Of a stretch of 64,000 nucleotides of DNA, positions 45,120-53,911 are shown piece by piece (the first letter of the stretch is position 1; every line of letters begins with the position of its first letter). The position numbers and the translations under genes were made by a program. The stretch spans positions 1,510,583 through 1,574,582 of the forward strand of contig CABJAC010000001.1 of the NCBI GenBank assembly GCA_902363455.1, written 5' to 3'. The notes beneath the pieces are model-generated. The model searched no databases. It was not told where the DNA came from and was given only the letters and a program-made list of their open reading frames with translations. The stretch is from Caryophanales bacterium. Lineage in GTDB: Bacteria; Bacillota; Bacilli; Exiguobacteriales; Exiguobacteriaceae.

Positions 45120-46559
45120 TTAATAAAGACCCGTCAGGTTATACAGACCGATCATCAAGAAGACCGTTACTGTCTTTAAAATCGTGATCATAAAGATGTC
45201 ACGGTACGACTGACGGTGTGTCAATCCGGTGACGGCAAGCAAGGTGATGACGGCCCCGTTGTGCGGGAGCGTATCCATTCCGCCGGACGCCATCGAGATG
45301 ACCCGGTGCATGACTTCCGGCGGGACACCGCCTGATGTGATCGCTTGCGTATACTTATCTGACATTGCACTGAGCGCGATGCCCATGCCGCCGGATGCTG
45401 AACCGGTCACACCGGCAAGTGCCGTCGTCGTGACCGCACCGTTGACGAGTGGATCGGTGAACGTCGTCGAGATACCGTTTGAGACGGTTTTGAAGCCCGG
45501 TAAGGCGGCGATGACGCCACCAAATCCATACTCGGCTCCCGTATTCATGACGGCAAGTAAGGCACCGCCGATACTGACGTTCAGACCGGCTTGGAAGTTC
45601 GTCCGGACTTTTTTGAAGTCATAGAGCATCGCCGAGATGATCCCGATGATCAAGGCCATCTGGACCGACCAGATCGCGAGCACAGCCGGTGTCTCGATTT
45701 TGCCGAACGCTTCTAGACCAATCGCCGCGAAGTCAAAACCTTCCGGATACCAGTTCGGAATCGCGAGCGTAAAGTACTTGTTCATGACGGCGACTAAAAT
45801 CAAGGGAACAAAGGCCAACACTTGACGGTAAACCGGCTGTTGCGCCGTCTCAAGCGTCAGTTCCGGCTCGTTTTTCAACTCCATCTGCGGAGCAGAACTG
45901 GCTGCCGTCGCTTCGAATCCGGCGTAACCTTCCCCTTCCTGATGGGCTTTACGTTTACGGGATTCGAGGTAGAACATCCCGACAGTCAAGATGATCAATC
46001 CACCGAGCGTTCCCATGATCGGGGCGGCATAGATGTCTGTCTTGAAGAACGTCGTTGGAATGACGTTTTGAATTTGTGGTGTCCCCGGTAAAGCATCCAT
46101 TGTGAACGTAAATGCTCCGAGGGCAATCGTTCCCGGAATCAATCGTTTCGGGATGTTCGCTTCGCGGAACAAGTTTGCCGCAAACGGATAGACGGCGAAG
46201 ACGACGACAAACAGGCTGACCCCGCTGTACGTCAAAATCGCTCCAAGCAGGACGATGGCGAGAATCGCCCGTTTCGCCCCAATCATTCGGATGATCGATT
46301 TGGCAATCGATTCGGCGATCCCTGACATCTCAACAACTTTCCCGAAGATGGCTCCGAGTAAGAAGACCGGGAAGTAGGCTTTGATGAAGCCGACCATCTT
46401 TTCCATGAAGATATTGGAGAAGAACGGCAGGACCCAGTCAGGGTTCGTCAATAGAACGGCGAACAAGGCACAGATCGGGGCAAACAAGATGACTGAAAAG
46501 CCACGGTACGCTACGAACATGAGTAAAGATAAGGCAAGAAGAATGATGATCAGTTCCAT
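45120..46559 (-). CDS. GntP-family permease (likely 3-hydroxybutyrate/acetoacetate importer)
   Basis: A 479-aa protein with about 12-14 hydrophobic segments and GntP-family motifs (FLLGAIFGKVVEMSGIAESI, MDALPGTPQIQN, VTGSASGGMGIAL, MASGGMDTLPHNGAV). The operon context, with hydroxybutyrate dehydrogenase, ScoAB and thiolase, points to uptake of short-chain hydroxy or keto acids rather than gluconate. ATG at 46559 has AAAGGAG 6 nt upstream; the earlier in-frame start is not supported. A promoter and cre site lie upstream. Confidence 0.9.
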   Translation of the reverse strand: MELIIILLALSLLMFVAYRGFSVILFAPICALFAVLLTNPDWVLPFFSNIFMEKMVGFIKAYFPVFLLGAIFGKVVEMSGIAESIAKSIIRMIGAKRAILAIVLLGAILTYSGVSLFVVVFAVYPFAANLFREANIPKRLIPGTIALGAFTFTMDALPGTPQIQNVIPTTFFKTDIYAAPIMGTLGGLIILTVGMFYLESRKRKAHQEGEGYAGFEATAASSAPQMELKNEPELTLETAQQPVYRQVLAFVPLILVAVMNKYFTLAIPNWYPEGFDFAAIGLEAFGKIETPAVLAIWSVQMALIIGIISAMLYDFKKVRTNFQAGLNVSIGGALLAVMNTGAEYGFGGVIAALPGFKTVSNGISTTFTDPLVNGAVTTTALAGVTGSASGGMGIALSAMSDKYTQAITSGGVPPEVMHRVISMASGGMDTLPHNGAVITLLAVTGLTHRQSYRDIFMITILKTVTVFLMIGLYNLTGLY

Positions 46560-46580
46560 GAGGATCTCCTTTAAATTTTT

Positions 46581-46594
46581 AGTAAGCGCTTTCA
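46581..46594. promoter_or_regulatory. cre site (CcpA) of the hydroxybutyrate operon
   Basis: On the minus strand TGAAAGCGCTTACT matches the cre consensus TGWAANCGNTNWCA closely. It lies about 8-21 nt after the predicted transcript start, a position where CcpA blocks transcription. Confidence 0.8.
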
Positions 46595-46608
46595 ATTGCT
46601 TCTTCCCC

Positions 46609-46637
46609 ATTTAACAATTGAATCGGAGAACGGTCAA
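46609..46637 (-). promoter_or_regulatory. Promoter of the gntP operon
   Basis: On the minus strand -35 TTGACC (46637-46632) and -10 TTAAAT (46614-46609) have a 17-bp spacer. Confidence 0.65.
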
Positions 46638-46652
46638 TCAAAATCCAACAAC

Positions 46653-46697
46653 CTATAAGTACAGCTTATAGTGTCTATAACTTCACATTATAGACAC
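46653..46697. promoter_or_regulatory. Two abutting palindromes upstream of the gntP promoter
   Basis: CTATAAG-5-CTTATAG (46653-46671) directly adjoins GTGTCTATAA-7-TTATAGACAC (46671-46697). Both are perfect. They lie about 15 to 65 bp upstream of the -35 box in a divergent region, so they may be activator sites. The second also has a T-rich flank, so a hairpin terminator on the plus strand is an alternative. Confidence 0.55.
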
Positions 46698-46810
46698 ATT
46701 TTTATTTTTGATGCTTTTTGGAGAAATCTTTTGAACGAACAGGACTTTTTGCATGTGTTGGCGTATTCTAACGATAGAATGAATTGTTGATGAAAGTAAG
46801 GTGAATCGGT

Positions 46811-47932
46811 TTGAAATCGATCTTGTATGACGTGCTCCATAACCTGACTTTATTAATGAGCGGGTTTTATCTGCTCGGAAAACTATCTCCTCATCCGATT
46901 ACAATTGAATCCAAACGGTCCATCCGGATTATATACGGAATCGGTTTAAGTATCCTATCGCTTCTATTGATGCAGTTGACGATCGAACCGGTCCCGGGTG
47001 TCCTCGTGGATTTGCGACACATCCCGGTCATCGTCGCCGCCTATTTCGCCGGTCCGCTGCCAACGTGTATTGTGACGATCGTCATTATCGTCTACCGCTT
47101 CAGTGTAAATACGAACGCGGCTGCTTTTACGGCCTGTCTGTTCATTTTACTGGTTGCCGGCGGGACGTCGATGATCGTCAGGTGGTTACCGCTTTATTCC
47201 CGGAAAACATTTACTGTCGTCACGGTGTATGCGACCGTTTTACATGGGCTCGTCTTGACCTATGTGTTGTTCGATACCGGGGTTGTCCTCGATATTTTGA
47301 GTGTCGTTCTCCCGGCCTCCTTTGCCAGCAGTTGGCTTGCCCTCGTCATCATCCGCGACATTCGTCTGACGAAACAGGCGATGCAGACCTTACAACAGAC
47401 GGCACGCCATGATTTTTTGACAGGTCTGCATAATTTCCGTGCTTTTACCGATCATTTGGAAGACTTGAAGCAACAAACGATCCTTCATTCACGGGAAGTT
47501 GCTTTAATCATGGTCGACATTGACCATTTTAAACAGGTCAACGATACGTTTGGTCACGAAGCAGGTGATGAGGTTTTACGGCAGTTCGCGAAACGTCTGC
47601 ATGACGGGGTGACGGATTCCGGTTACGTCTCCCGAAACGGCGGCGAAGAATTTTCGATTCTCGTGGAGCAGCTGACAGTCGTCAAGGTGCTGGCACTCGC
47701 GGAACAGTTGCGGGAACGAATCGCCGCTGCTCCGTTCATATTGTCCTCCGGTACTCCGCTTCATTTGACGGCGTCATTTGGTATCGCCAGTTTTCCGGAA
47801 ACGACCGAACAAATCCAACATATCGTGACGGATGCGGATGCCGCTCTCTACCACTCCAAACAAAACGGGCGTAATCGCGTCACGCTGTTTTCGGATCAAA
47901 AAGAAGTCGCATCGACCCATCAATCCAATTAG
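46811..47932 (+). CDS. Membrane diguanylate cyclase (5TM-GGDEF)
   Basis: A 373-aa protein. Residues 1-185 hold about six hydrophobic segments with VDLRHIPVIVAAYFAGPLPT, typical of the 5TM-LYT sensor module. A GGDEF domain follows (about 200-360) with RHDFLTGLHN, MVDIDHFKQVNDTFGHEAGD and an intact RNGGEEF active loop. No RxxD inhibitory site is seen at the usual position. It should make cyclic di-GMP. The TTG start has AAGGTGA upstream. Confidence 0.9.
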   Translation: MKSILYDVLHNLTLLMSGFYLLGKLSPHPITIESKRSIRIIYGIGLSILSLLLMQLTIEPVPGVLVDLRHIPVIVAAYFAGPLPTCIVTIVIIVYRFSVNTNAAAFTACLFILLVAGGTSMIVRWLPLYSRKTFTVVTVYATVLHGLVLTYVLFDTGVVLDILSVVLPASFASSWLALVIIRDIRLTKQAMQTLQQTARHDFLTGLHNFRAFTDHLEDLKQQTILHSREVALIMVDIDHFKQVNDTFGHEAGDEVLRQFAKRLHDGVTDSGYVSRNGGEEFSILVEQLTVVKVLALAEQLRERIAAAPFILSSGTPLHLTASFGIASFPETTEQIQHIVTDADAALYHSKQNGRNRVTLFSDQKEVASTHQSN

Positions 47933-47987
47933 GGATGGACGAATCCGATAAAATCGGCTACGTTTGATAGTGAGGTAGGTGAGTGTT

Positions 47988-48164
47988 ATGAAATTGACAA
48001 AAGGACCGTACATTTTAATTGGTCTTGTCCTCGGTCTCCTGTTCGGCTTCATCGGCGATAATTTTTATCTGTATGTCTCGGCCGGTATTTTAGTCGGCGC
48101 GATGCTCGAAGGCTATGTCTCGTGGCAACAACGGAAAGAACAAAAAAAATCAAATCATTCCTAA
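47988..48164 (+). CDS. Small membrane protein, unknown
   Basis: A 58-aa protein with two hydrophobic segments (YILIGLVLGLLFGFIGD, YLYVSAGILVGAMLEGYV) and a basic Lys/Gln-rich tail. ATG at 47988 has GAGGTAGGTGAG upstream. It lies 55 bp after the GGDEF gene and 12 bp before the DUF350 gene, so probably forms an operon with the latter. No known family. Confidence 0.6.
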   Translation: MKLTKGPYILIGLVLGLLFGFIGDNFYLYVSAGILVGAMLEGYVSWQQRKEQKKSNHS

Positions 48165-48176
48165 GGGGGAATCAGT

Positions 48177-48581
48177 GTGGGCTTCAGCGAACTGTTTTTA
48201 TCAACGCTCGCGTATATCGGCGTCGCGACGCTCCTGCTTGCGATCGGTGTCGTCTTATTTGAAGTGACGACCAAATCAAAAGAGATGGAGTTGATCCGCC
48301 AAGGCAAAAAAGCGGCCGTCTATGCATTTGGCGGACGGATTTTGGGTCTTGCAATCGTCCTCTATTCAAGTATTACGAACTCGGTCAGTATTCTTGATAT
48401 GGTCTTATGGGGCGCTCTTGCGATCGTCTTCCAAATCGTCCTGTTCTACTTGGCTGATTTAATCATTCCGCGTCTCAGCATGACAAAAGAGATTGATGCC
48501 AACAACGAAGCCGTCGGTTTACTGCTTCTGTTCCTCTCGATCTCGATCGGATTGATCATCGCCGGTTCCCTTACATATTAA
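48177..48581 (+). CDS. DUF350-family membrane protein
   Basis: A 134-aa protein with four hydrophobic segments. The ELIRQGKKAAVYAFGGRILG loop and the late NNEAVGLLLLFLSISIGLI segment fit DUF350, which is built of paired two-helix units. Function unknown. GTG start with AAGGGGGA upstream. Ends at a strong hairpin. Confidence 0.8.
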   Translation: MGFSELFLSTLAYIGVATLLLAIGVVLFEVTTKSKEMELIRQGKKAAVYAFGGRILGLAIVLYSSITNSVSILDMVLWGALAIVFQIVLFYLADLIIPRLSMTKEIDANNEAVGLLLLFLSISIGLIIAGSLTY

Positions 48582-48582
48582 A

Positions 48583-48623
48583 AAGAATGCCAGCATCCCA
48601 GACGTCGGAGTGCTGGCATTCTT
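48583..48623. terminator. Bidirectional terminator
   Basis: A 13-bp stem AAGAATGCCAGCA/TGCTGGCATTCTT. Its right arm touches the stop codon of the minus-strand gene at 48623. Confidence 0.85.
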
Positions 48624-48880
48624 CATTTTTCCAAGTCTTCGAGTTCTTTTTTGGAGCGGGGATAGCCGTTTGCCTGCCACTCCGCCCGGTAAATCGAATC
48701 GAGTTTCGTCAAACCGACTTCATCCGGATCCTTATCGGCATCCGGACTCAAATCCTGATCGAGATGCGTTAAATACTCTTTTAACGGATCCGGTTCCCTC
48801 TTGTCCTTGTTCTTCAGCAAAAACAGACCGGCACCAGCCAAAACGCTTGCTCCAAACACATACCGTTTTCGTAATCGCAT
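48623..48880 (-). CDS. Small unknown protein with an N-terminal membrane helix
   Basis: An 85-aa protein: basic start MRLRKRY, a membrane segment (VFGASVLAGAGLFLL), then an acidic domain ending RSKKELEDLEK. GAAGGGG precedes the ATG. It lies 30 bp after rpiA. No family recognised. Confidence 0.6.
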   Translation of the reverse strand: MRLRKRYVFGASVLAGAGLFLLKNKDKREPDPLKEYLTHLDQDLSPDADKDPDEVGLTKLDSIYRAEWQANGYPRSKKELEDLEK

Positions 48881-48910
48881 CGGTTCCCCTTCTTTCTACC
48901 AGAACACAGC

Positions 48911-49609
48911 TTAGACAAGTCCTCCCCCGTCCCGGAGATCCGGGTGGGCCAACTGTCGGACTTTTCCCTGTTCGACGGTCAGGACGTGATCCGGTTGCCG
49001 TTCGAAATAACCGGTTTCGAGCACCCCCGTCAAACTTTTTAGTTCCTGAGCAAAATGACGCACATCCTGAACCCGCTCGAGATCCACATCCAAAATCAAA
49101 TGTCCGCCATCTGTCACGAACGGTTTACCGTCGTGTTCCCGCAGTGTCACATCCAGCTGCTTGTCCCACAGATAACGCTCGACATACGGTCTCGCAAACG
49201 CATCGATTTCGACCGGTAACGGTCCGGTCAAGTGGTGCACGAATTTTGAGGCGTCCGCTAAGTAGAGGATTTCCCGGCTCATCAGCGCGACGACTTTTTC
49301 CCGGAATAACGCGCCTCCGCCGCCCTTGAGCACTCGGAACCGTGGATCGATCTGATCGATGCCGTCGATGACGAGATCGATATGGGGCGCTTCTTCGAGT
49401 GACAAGAGGGGAATGTTCAATCTTTTCGCTTGTTCAACCGTCTCATTGGATGTCGCGACCCCTTGAACTTCACCGCCCGCTTTGACCCATTCACCTAAGG
49501 CATCGATGAAACTCCGGGTCGTCGAACCGGTCCCAAGACCGAGGACCATGCCGTTCTTGACATGCTTGATTGCCGCTTCCGCCAACATCTTCTTCTCCTG
49601 CTCATACAT
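48911..49609 (-). CDS. rpiA: Ribose-5-phosphate isomerase A
   Basis: A 232-aa protein with [36 protein letters not shown] (catalytic Asp), [12 protein letters not shown] (catalytic Glu and Lys region) and ADASKFV. It interconverts ribose-5- and ribulose-5-phosphate in the pentose phosphate pathway. AGGAGGGG precedes the ATG. It lies 46 bp after the peptidase gene. Confidence 0.96.
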   Translation of the reverse strand: MYEQEKKMLAEAAIKHVKNGMVLGLGTGSTTRSFIDALGEWVKAGGEVQGVATSNETVEQAKRLNIPLLSLEEAPHIDLVIDGIDQIDPRFRVLKGGGGALFREKVVALMSREILYLADASKFVHHLTGPLPVEIDAFARPYVERYLWDKQLDVTLREHDGKPFVTDGGHLILDVDLERVQDVRHFAQELKSLTGVLETGYFERQPDHVLTVEQGKVRQLAHPDLRDGGGLV

Positions 49610-49655
49610 CAGTACCCCTCCTTCGTTAGTTATCTATTCCCGGTTGATGCGAACT

Positions 49656-51383
49656 TCAATCGACGAGTCCTGCCGTCTCTTGCAAATAGAGCTCGATTGC
49701 TGAAAGAAGCGGTTCGAGTGCTTCTTGCCAAAAAGCGACCGAATCCGGTTCTCCGTCCAGGTACTGTTCCATCAACGCTTCGATTGAAGACCGGCCCGAT
49801 GCCCGTAACAGCGGTTCAAATTGATCGCTGAACGCCGCTTTGGATTGTTTGACTGTCGAATACAACTGATTGCTCAACAAGTAGCCGATCGTATAGGGAA
49901 TATTGTAAAATGCCTTGCCGGTGTCATAAAAATGACTGACATAGATCCATTTAAACGGAGCCGCCTCGTCCAACAGATCCCCGTAAAAGCCGGCTTCTTC
50001 TTCCCGCATCAATGCTGCGATCCGTGCGCTTGAGACCGGTCCCTGCTTCCGCTCGGAATAAATACGTTGCTCAAATCGGAACATGTTCGGCACGGTCCCG
50101 ACGTATTTTAAGCCTTCGTTGATTTTGGTCTCAAGCATCGCCAATTTTTCTTCACCTGCCGACTGTTCGATGACGGCGTCGAGAACCAGATTTTCCATGA
50201 ACGTCGAGGCGGTCTCAGCGATACTCGTCCCTTTGATTTGCTCGAGGAACGGCAAATCGTGCATCAACGAATTATGATAGGCGTGACCGATTTCATGGGC
50301 AAGTGTGACGACATCCTGATACGTCTCGCGGTACGTCATGAAGATGCGGCTTTCTTTAAGGACCGGAAATGAGGCACAGAATCCTCCTTCCGCTTTATTG
50401 GGACGGTTTTCGGCATCGACCCATCCTGCTTCGAATACGCGTTTCGTAAAGGTGGCTAACCGAGGATGCAGGTCTTTAAATTGTTTCAAGATGATTGTTT
50501 GTGCTGTCGCATACGAGACAGCACGGTCCGATTTGAAGGTGTTTGCCTCTAAATCGTGCCACTCCGGTTCCGTAATTTGGGCGAGACGCAATTTCCGTTT
50601 GTAATACGACTGGAACAACGGACGATGTTGATCAATCGCCGTCAGCATCGCTTCGATCGTTGGTCGTTTGATCCGATTTTGTTCGCAGAGTTCGGTCAAA
50701 AGATCATCCCAGCCACGTTTTGCATAGACCTGTAATCGAAATCCAGCAATCCGGTTCAGAATCATCGCAAAATCGTCCTGTTCAGCGGCGCAAGTCGTCG
50801 CAATAGCGGCTGCTGCCGTTTGACGGTCAATCCGTGTCGTGCCGTGGACCGCTTGATGCCAGGCTTGTCCAATCGTGACCGCTGCTCCATTCAAGGGAAG
50901 TCGTAATCTAGTCAAACGTTGTTCATACAACTGTTCCCAGGCAGAAAATCCGTCGACTGCCAATGCCTGAATCAACTGTTCCTGCTCCGCCGGCAGACGC
51001 CGTTCCATAATGGCACGGCGTTCCGTCAGGTAATAGGACGCCTCTTCGTGCTGTAACGCTGTCCACTCGTCGTTTGACAACGTCCGCAGTCGTCCCTCGA
51101 AGAGAGTTTCACCCGTCTGAAGACCCGCTTGCAACCTATCCGTCTGCTCGAGCAGATCAAGGACCTCTTGACGCGACACGTCTTCTGCATACAGGCAATA
51201 GACAAAATCACTGAGCTCCTCGACCTGACACATGAGCTGCTCAAGTGTCACTAATTGCGACCGGATCGGTGCTTGAACGGTTTGGAACCGGTCAAGTTCC
51301 TGCTGTAACGTCTCTAACTTTTGTTTGACCTCTTCCGTTGTATAGCTGGCGTTCAACTGCCAACGCGATGTCATGGTCGACAT
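49656..51383 (-). CDS. M3-family oligoendopeptidase (PepF-like)
   Basis: A 575-aa cytoplasmic metallopeptidase. The zinc motif is LAHEIGHAYHNSL (HExxH near residues 363-367), preceded by FPVLKESRIFMTYRETYQDV and followed by YIYSHFYDTGKAFYNIPYT-like substrate-binding tyrosines. It degrades short peptides. ATG at 51383 (MSTMTS) has AGGAGG 7 nt upstream; the ATG two codons earlier is too close. Confidence 0.92.
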   Translation of the reverse strand: MSTMTSRWQLNASYTTEEVKQKLETLQQELDRFQTVQAPIRSQLVTLEQLMCQVEELSDFVYCLYAEDVSRQEVLDLLEQTDRLQAGLQTGETLFEGRLRTLSNDEWTALQHEEASYYLTERRAIMERRLPAEQEQLIQALAVDGFSAWEQLYEQRLTRLRLPLNGAAVTIGQAWHQAVHGTTRIDRQTAAAAIATTCAAEQDDFAMILNRIAGFRLQVYAKRGWDDLLTELCEQNRIKRPTIEAMLTAIDQHRPLFQSYYKRKLRLAQITEPEWHDLEANTFKSDRAVSYATAQTIILKQFKDLHPRLATFTKRVFEAGWVDAENRPNKAEGGFCASFPVLKESRIFMTYRETYQDVVTLAHEIGHAYHNSLMHDLPFLEQIKGTSIAETASTFMENLVLDAVIEQSAGEEKLAMLETKINEGLKYVGTVPNMFRFEQRIYSERKQGPVSSARIAALMREEEAGFYGDLLDEAAPFKWIYVSHFYDTGKAFYNIPYTIGYLLSNQLYSTVKQSKAAFSDQFEPLLRASGRSSIEALMEQYLDGEPDSVAFWQEALEPLLSAIELYLQETAGLVD

Positions 51384-51468
51384 ACCCATTCCTCCTTTTC
51401 AGCCTTTTCTGCCCCTCCCTCCATTCGTTTCCGTTTAAGACAAGTCCTGTTTTTCTAGTTATTTCCAC

Positions 51469-51503
51469 AAAAAAAACATCCTTTCGCTTGATGGAAAGGA
51501 TGT
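51469..51503 (-). terminator. Terminator of the hemolysin III gene
   Basis: A 10-bp stem ACATCCTTTC/GAAAGGATGT with a T8 tail on the minus strand. Confidence 0.9.
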
Positions 51504-51511
51504 CGGAACCA

Positions 51512-52159
51512 TTAAATGACGAAGAAATAGACGCAGAGAAAATGAGCAAGACTTCCGAGTAACACGAACACGTGGAAAATCTCATGGAAACCAAGATGCT
51601 TAAACGAAAGAACGTTTGGTTTCAAACCATAGATGACTCCACCAATCGTATAGAAAATCCCCCCGAGGAACAGCAACGCGATCCCCATCGGTGACAAGAC
51701 GGCTGCGAGCGGTGTGATCGCAAAGACCATGATCCAACCCATCCCGATGTAAAGTGTCGTCGACAACCAGCGCGGGCTGTTGAACCAGACCAGTTTAAAG
51801 GTGATGCCGAAGACGGCAATCAACATGACGATACTGAACATGACCCATCCCGTCGGTCCGTTCAGACTGATCAGACAAAACGGTGCATAGGACCCGGCAA
51901 TCAATAAATAAATCATCGAGTGATCAAGTCGTCTCCAGGTCGCAATCGCGCGGTCACTCGCCAGTACCATATGATAGGTCGCCGAGACGGAATAGAGTGC
52001 CATCATACTGACACCAAAGATGATGGCAGCGACGATCGGCAAGCCGGCGCCTCGTTCCAGTGATGCCTTAATGACCAGTGCCAGCAATCCGATGAAGGCG
52101 AAGACTGCTCCTCCCAGATGAGTCAAGCCGTTGATTGGTTCTCTCATGTACGTTCTCAT
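51512..52159 (-). CDS. Hemolysin III/PAQR-family membrane protein
   Basis: A 215-aa protein with seven hydrophobic segments. The zinc-ligand pattern is visible: SATYHM (Ser and His) in helix 2, RRLDHSMIYLLIAGSY in helix 3 and the late FHEIFHVFVLLGSLAHF. Family members are probably lipid-modifying membrane hydrolases; hemolysis is not implied. GGAGGG precedes the ATG. It is divergent from the DUF1836 gene with a palindrome between them. Confidence 0.9.
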   Translation of the reverse strand: MRTYMREPINGLTHLGGAVFAFIGLLALVIKASLERGAGLPIVAAIIFGVSMMALYSVSATYHMVLASDRAIATWRRLDHSMIYLLIAGSYAPFCLISLNGPTGWVMFSIVMLIAVFGITFKLVWFNSPRWLSTTLYIGMGWIMVFAITPLAAVLSPMGIALLFLGGIFYTIGGVIYGLKPNVLSFKHLGFHEIFHVFVLLGSLAHFLCVYFFVI

Positions 52160-52176
52160 AATTTCCCTCCGTTGTT

Positions 52177-52197
52177 ATGTAGTTTTTAATACTACAT
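52177..52197. promoter_or_regulatory. Palindrome ATGTAGT-7-ACTACAT between divergent genes
   Basis: Perfect 7-bp arms, 18 bp upstream of the hemolysin III gene start. It is a candidate operator, possibly for the divergent DUF1836 protein. Confidence 0.6.
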
Positions 52198-52274
52198 GGC
52201 GTTATATGAACATTCTATCATACACTAGAGAAATAGGAAGTCATTCCGGACTATTTTTTTTTGGAGGTTTTTTT

Positions 52275-52796
52275 ATGACACAAGCAGATCAACCGAAACC
52301 AATACTCGATCGACAACTGGAATTGACAGATATTCCAAACATCGACCTCTACATGGATCAAGTCATCCAACTGTTTGAACGGACGTTCGAAGAGACGACC
52401 CGCGCAAAAGGCGAAACGATTCTGACGAAGACGATGATCAACAATTATGCCAAAAAGAAACTGTTTTTCCCGGTGACGAATAAGAAATACACAAAAGACC
52501 ATCTCATCTTGATCAGCCTGATCTATCAGCTTAAAGGAACCTTTTCGATCAACGACATCAAAACGATTCTGACGGATTTAAATACAGGCGTCACCAGTCA
52601 GTCAATCGATCTCGAAGCGTTTTATCAGACCTATCTCGACACGACAGAGGCCAATCAGACCCGCTTTGAAGCACAACAGCAACTCCCGGACGAATTGGAT
52701 TCTCTCGAGCAGTTGCAACTGATTTTATCACTTGCCCATATGAGTAACTTGTATCGCCGGGCAGCCGAACGGTTGATTGATCAATTAGAAGATTAA
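52275..52796 (+). CDS. DUF1836 protein, MerR-like DNA-binding fold
   Basis: A 173-aa protein. LTKTMINNYAKKKLFFPVTN followed by KKYTKDHLILISLIYQLK matches the winged-helix core of DUF1836, related to MerR HTH. Likely a transcription regulator. ATG at 52275 has GGAGG upstream; the longer frame back to 52131 runs into the hemolysin III gene. It lies 54 bp before the DUF4003 gene. Confidence 0.82.
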   Translation: MTQADQPKPILDRQLELTDIPNIDLYMDQVIQLFERTFEETTRAKGETILTKTMINNYAKKKLFFPVTNKKYTKDHLILISLIYQLKGTFSINDIKTILTDLNTGVTSQSIDLEAFYQTYLDTTEANQTRFEAQQQLPDELDSLEQLQLILSLAHMSNLYRRAAERLIDQLED

Positions 52797-52850
52797 CTTT
52801 CCGGGTCGTCTCATGGTAAAATAGGGAAAATGAAGAGCGAGGTGGATCAG

Positions 52851-53825
52851 ATGGAGATCGGGCAACGTTTTTTGGCGCAACTGGAAGAAACCGGACAGTA
52901 TTTCGTGAATTATCAGGATGGCATTTTGATTGAACTGGCGTTTGATGCGACTGTCGGAAAACAGTCACCGGCATTCTCTGATCTTGAACACACGGCGGCC
53001 CATCTCGAGGAACATCTCCGTTCCCATCAGACGCAGGCCCTGTTGCTCGCTTCAAAAGTCCATGCCTATGACGCTTCACCCGTCGAACGGATTACGCAAA
53101 TGATTTCCATCCACAGTTTCTTTTCGTCACACCGACTTGTTCATCCGCTGAACGCTTATTCCACCGCCCTGTTGATCAGCCGACTGGACGCGACGGATCC
53201 ACAACTACAACGGACGGTCGAGCTGTATCAGCTTGCCAAAAAGTCTCATCGCTTCATCGTCTCTCCGCTCTTAGTATCGTTTTTGTTTCTGAACGCCTTG
53301 CGTCGCGGAGAAATGTCGATGATTCACGCACGGATCGAGGCAACGTATGACATCCTGAAGAAACGGTTTGGCCGTTCACAGCAAACATACGTCACCGCTT
53401 TGCTGCTCGCTTTGTTGCCGGAAGACGATCAGGCGACGTATATTGAGCAGGTCGTCCAGTCCCGAAACCTGTACCGGAAACATGGGATTCCCTTGTCGTT
53501 TCACGGTTTACTCGCTTTACTAGGTGACCCGAGGGTGCATCAAGCGGCGTTAGAGGGGTTGGCGGACCAGTTCCGGAAAAACGCTCACTTCAAGTACCGG
53601 AAGGATCTGGTATTTCTGACGGCGGTCCGGCTGTACTTGGCCGATCATCCGACGCTGCACCACCTGTTCGCGCCGTTTTCGCCTTCTACGCTCGACGATA
53701 CGTCCAGCCTGTTGCCGGTTTATCTGTTTCCGGTCGATCTGACCGATACATCCCATGCGACGGATGGTGGTATGGCGGACGGCGGATTTGACGGGGGTGA
53801 CGGCGGCGGGGGTGGCGGTGATTAA
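52851..53825 (+). CDS. DUF4003-family protein with Gly/Asp-rich tail
   Basis: A 324-aa, mostly helical cytoplasmic protein. The C-terminus is a low-complexity tail of Gly and Asp (last ~20 residues), as in other DUF4003 members. Function unknown. ATG at 52851 is preferred because AGGTGG lies 5 nt upstream. Its original terminator has been split by the IS element that begins 31 bp later. Confidence 0.75.
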   Translation: MEIGQRFLAQLEETGQYFVNYQDGILIELAFDATVGKQSPAFSDLEHTAAHLEEHLRSHQTQALLLASKVHAYDASPVERITQMISIHSFFSSHRLVHPLNAYSTALLISRLDATDPQLQRTVELYQLAKKSHRFIVSPLLVSFLFLNALRRGEMSMIHARIEATYDILKKRFGRSQQTYVTALLLALLPEDDQATYIEQVVQSRNLYRKHGIPLSFHGLLALLGDPRVHQAALEGLADQFRKNAHFKYRKDLVFLTAVRLYLADHPTLHHLFAPFSPSTLDDTSSLLPVYLFPVDLTDTSHATDGGMADGGFDGGDGGGGGGD

Positions 53826-53856
53826 GAATTTACAAAAAAAAACCTTCCTGCAGAAG

Positions 53857-53881
53857 TGAACTGCCCCATAAAAGTTGGACA
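53857..53881 (+). repeat. IS left inverted repeat
   Basis: The 25 bp starting TGAACTGCCCCATAAAAG; partner of 55274-55298. Confidence 0.9.
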
Positions 53882-53911
53882 TAAAAATCCAACTTTTATG
53901 GGGTGTTTTTT
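53864..53911 (+). terminator. Hairpin terminator inside the IS left end
   Basis: A perfect 16-bp stem (53864-53879 with 53888-53903) followed by TGTTTTTT, ending at the transposase start codon. It would stop transcription entering from the flank and so shield the transposase from outside promoters. Confidence 0.8.
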
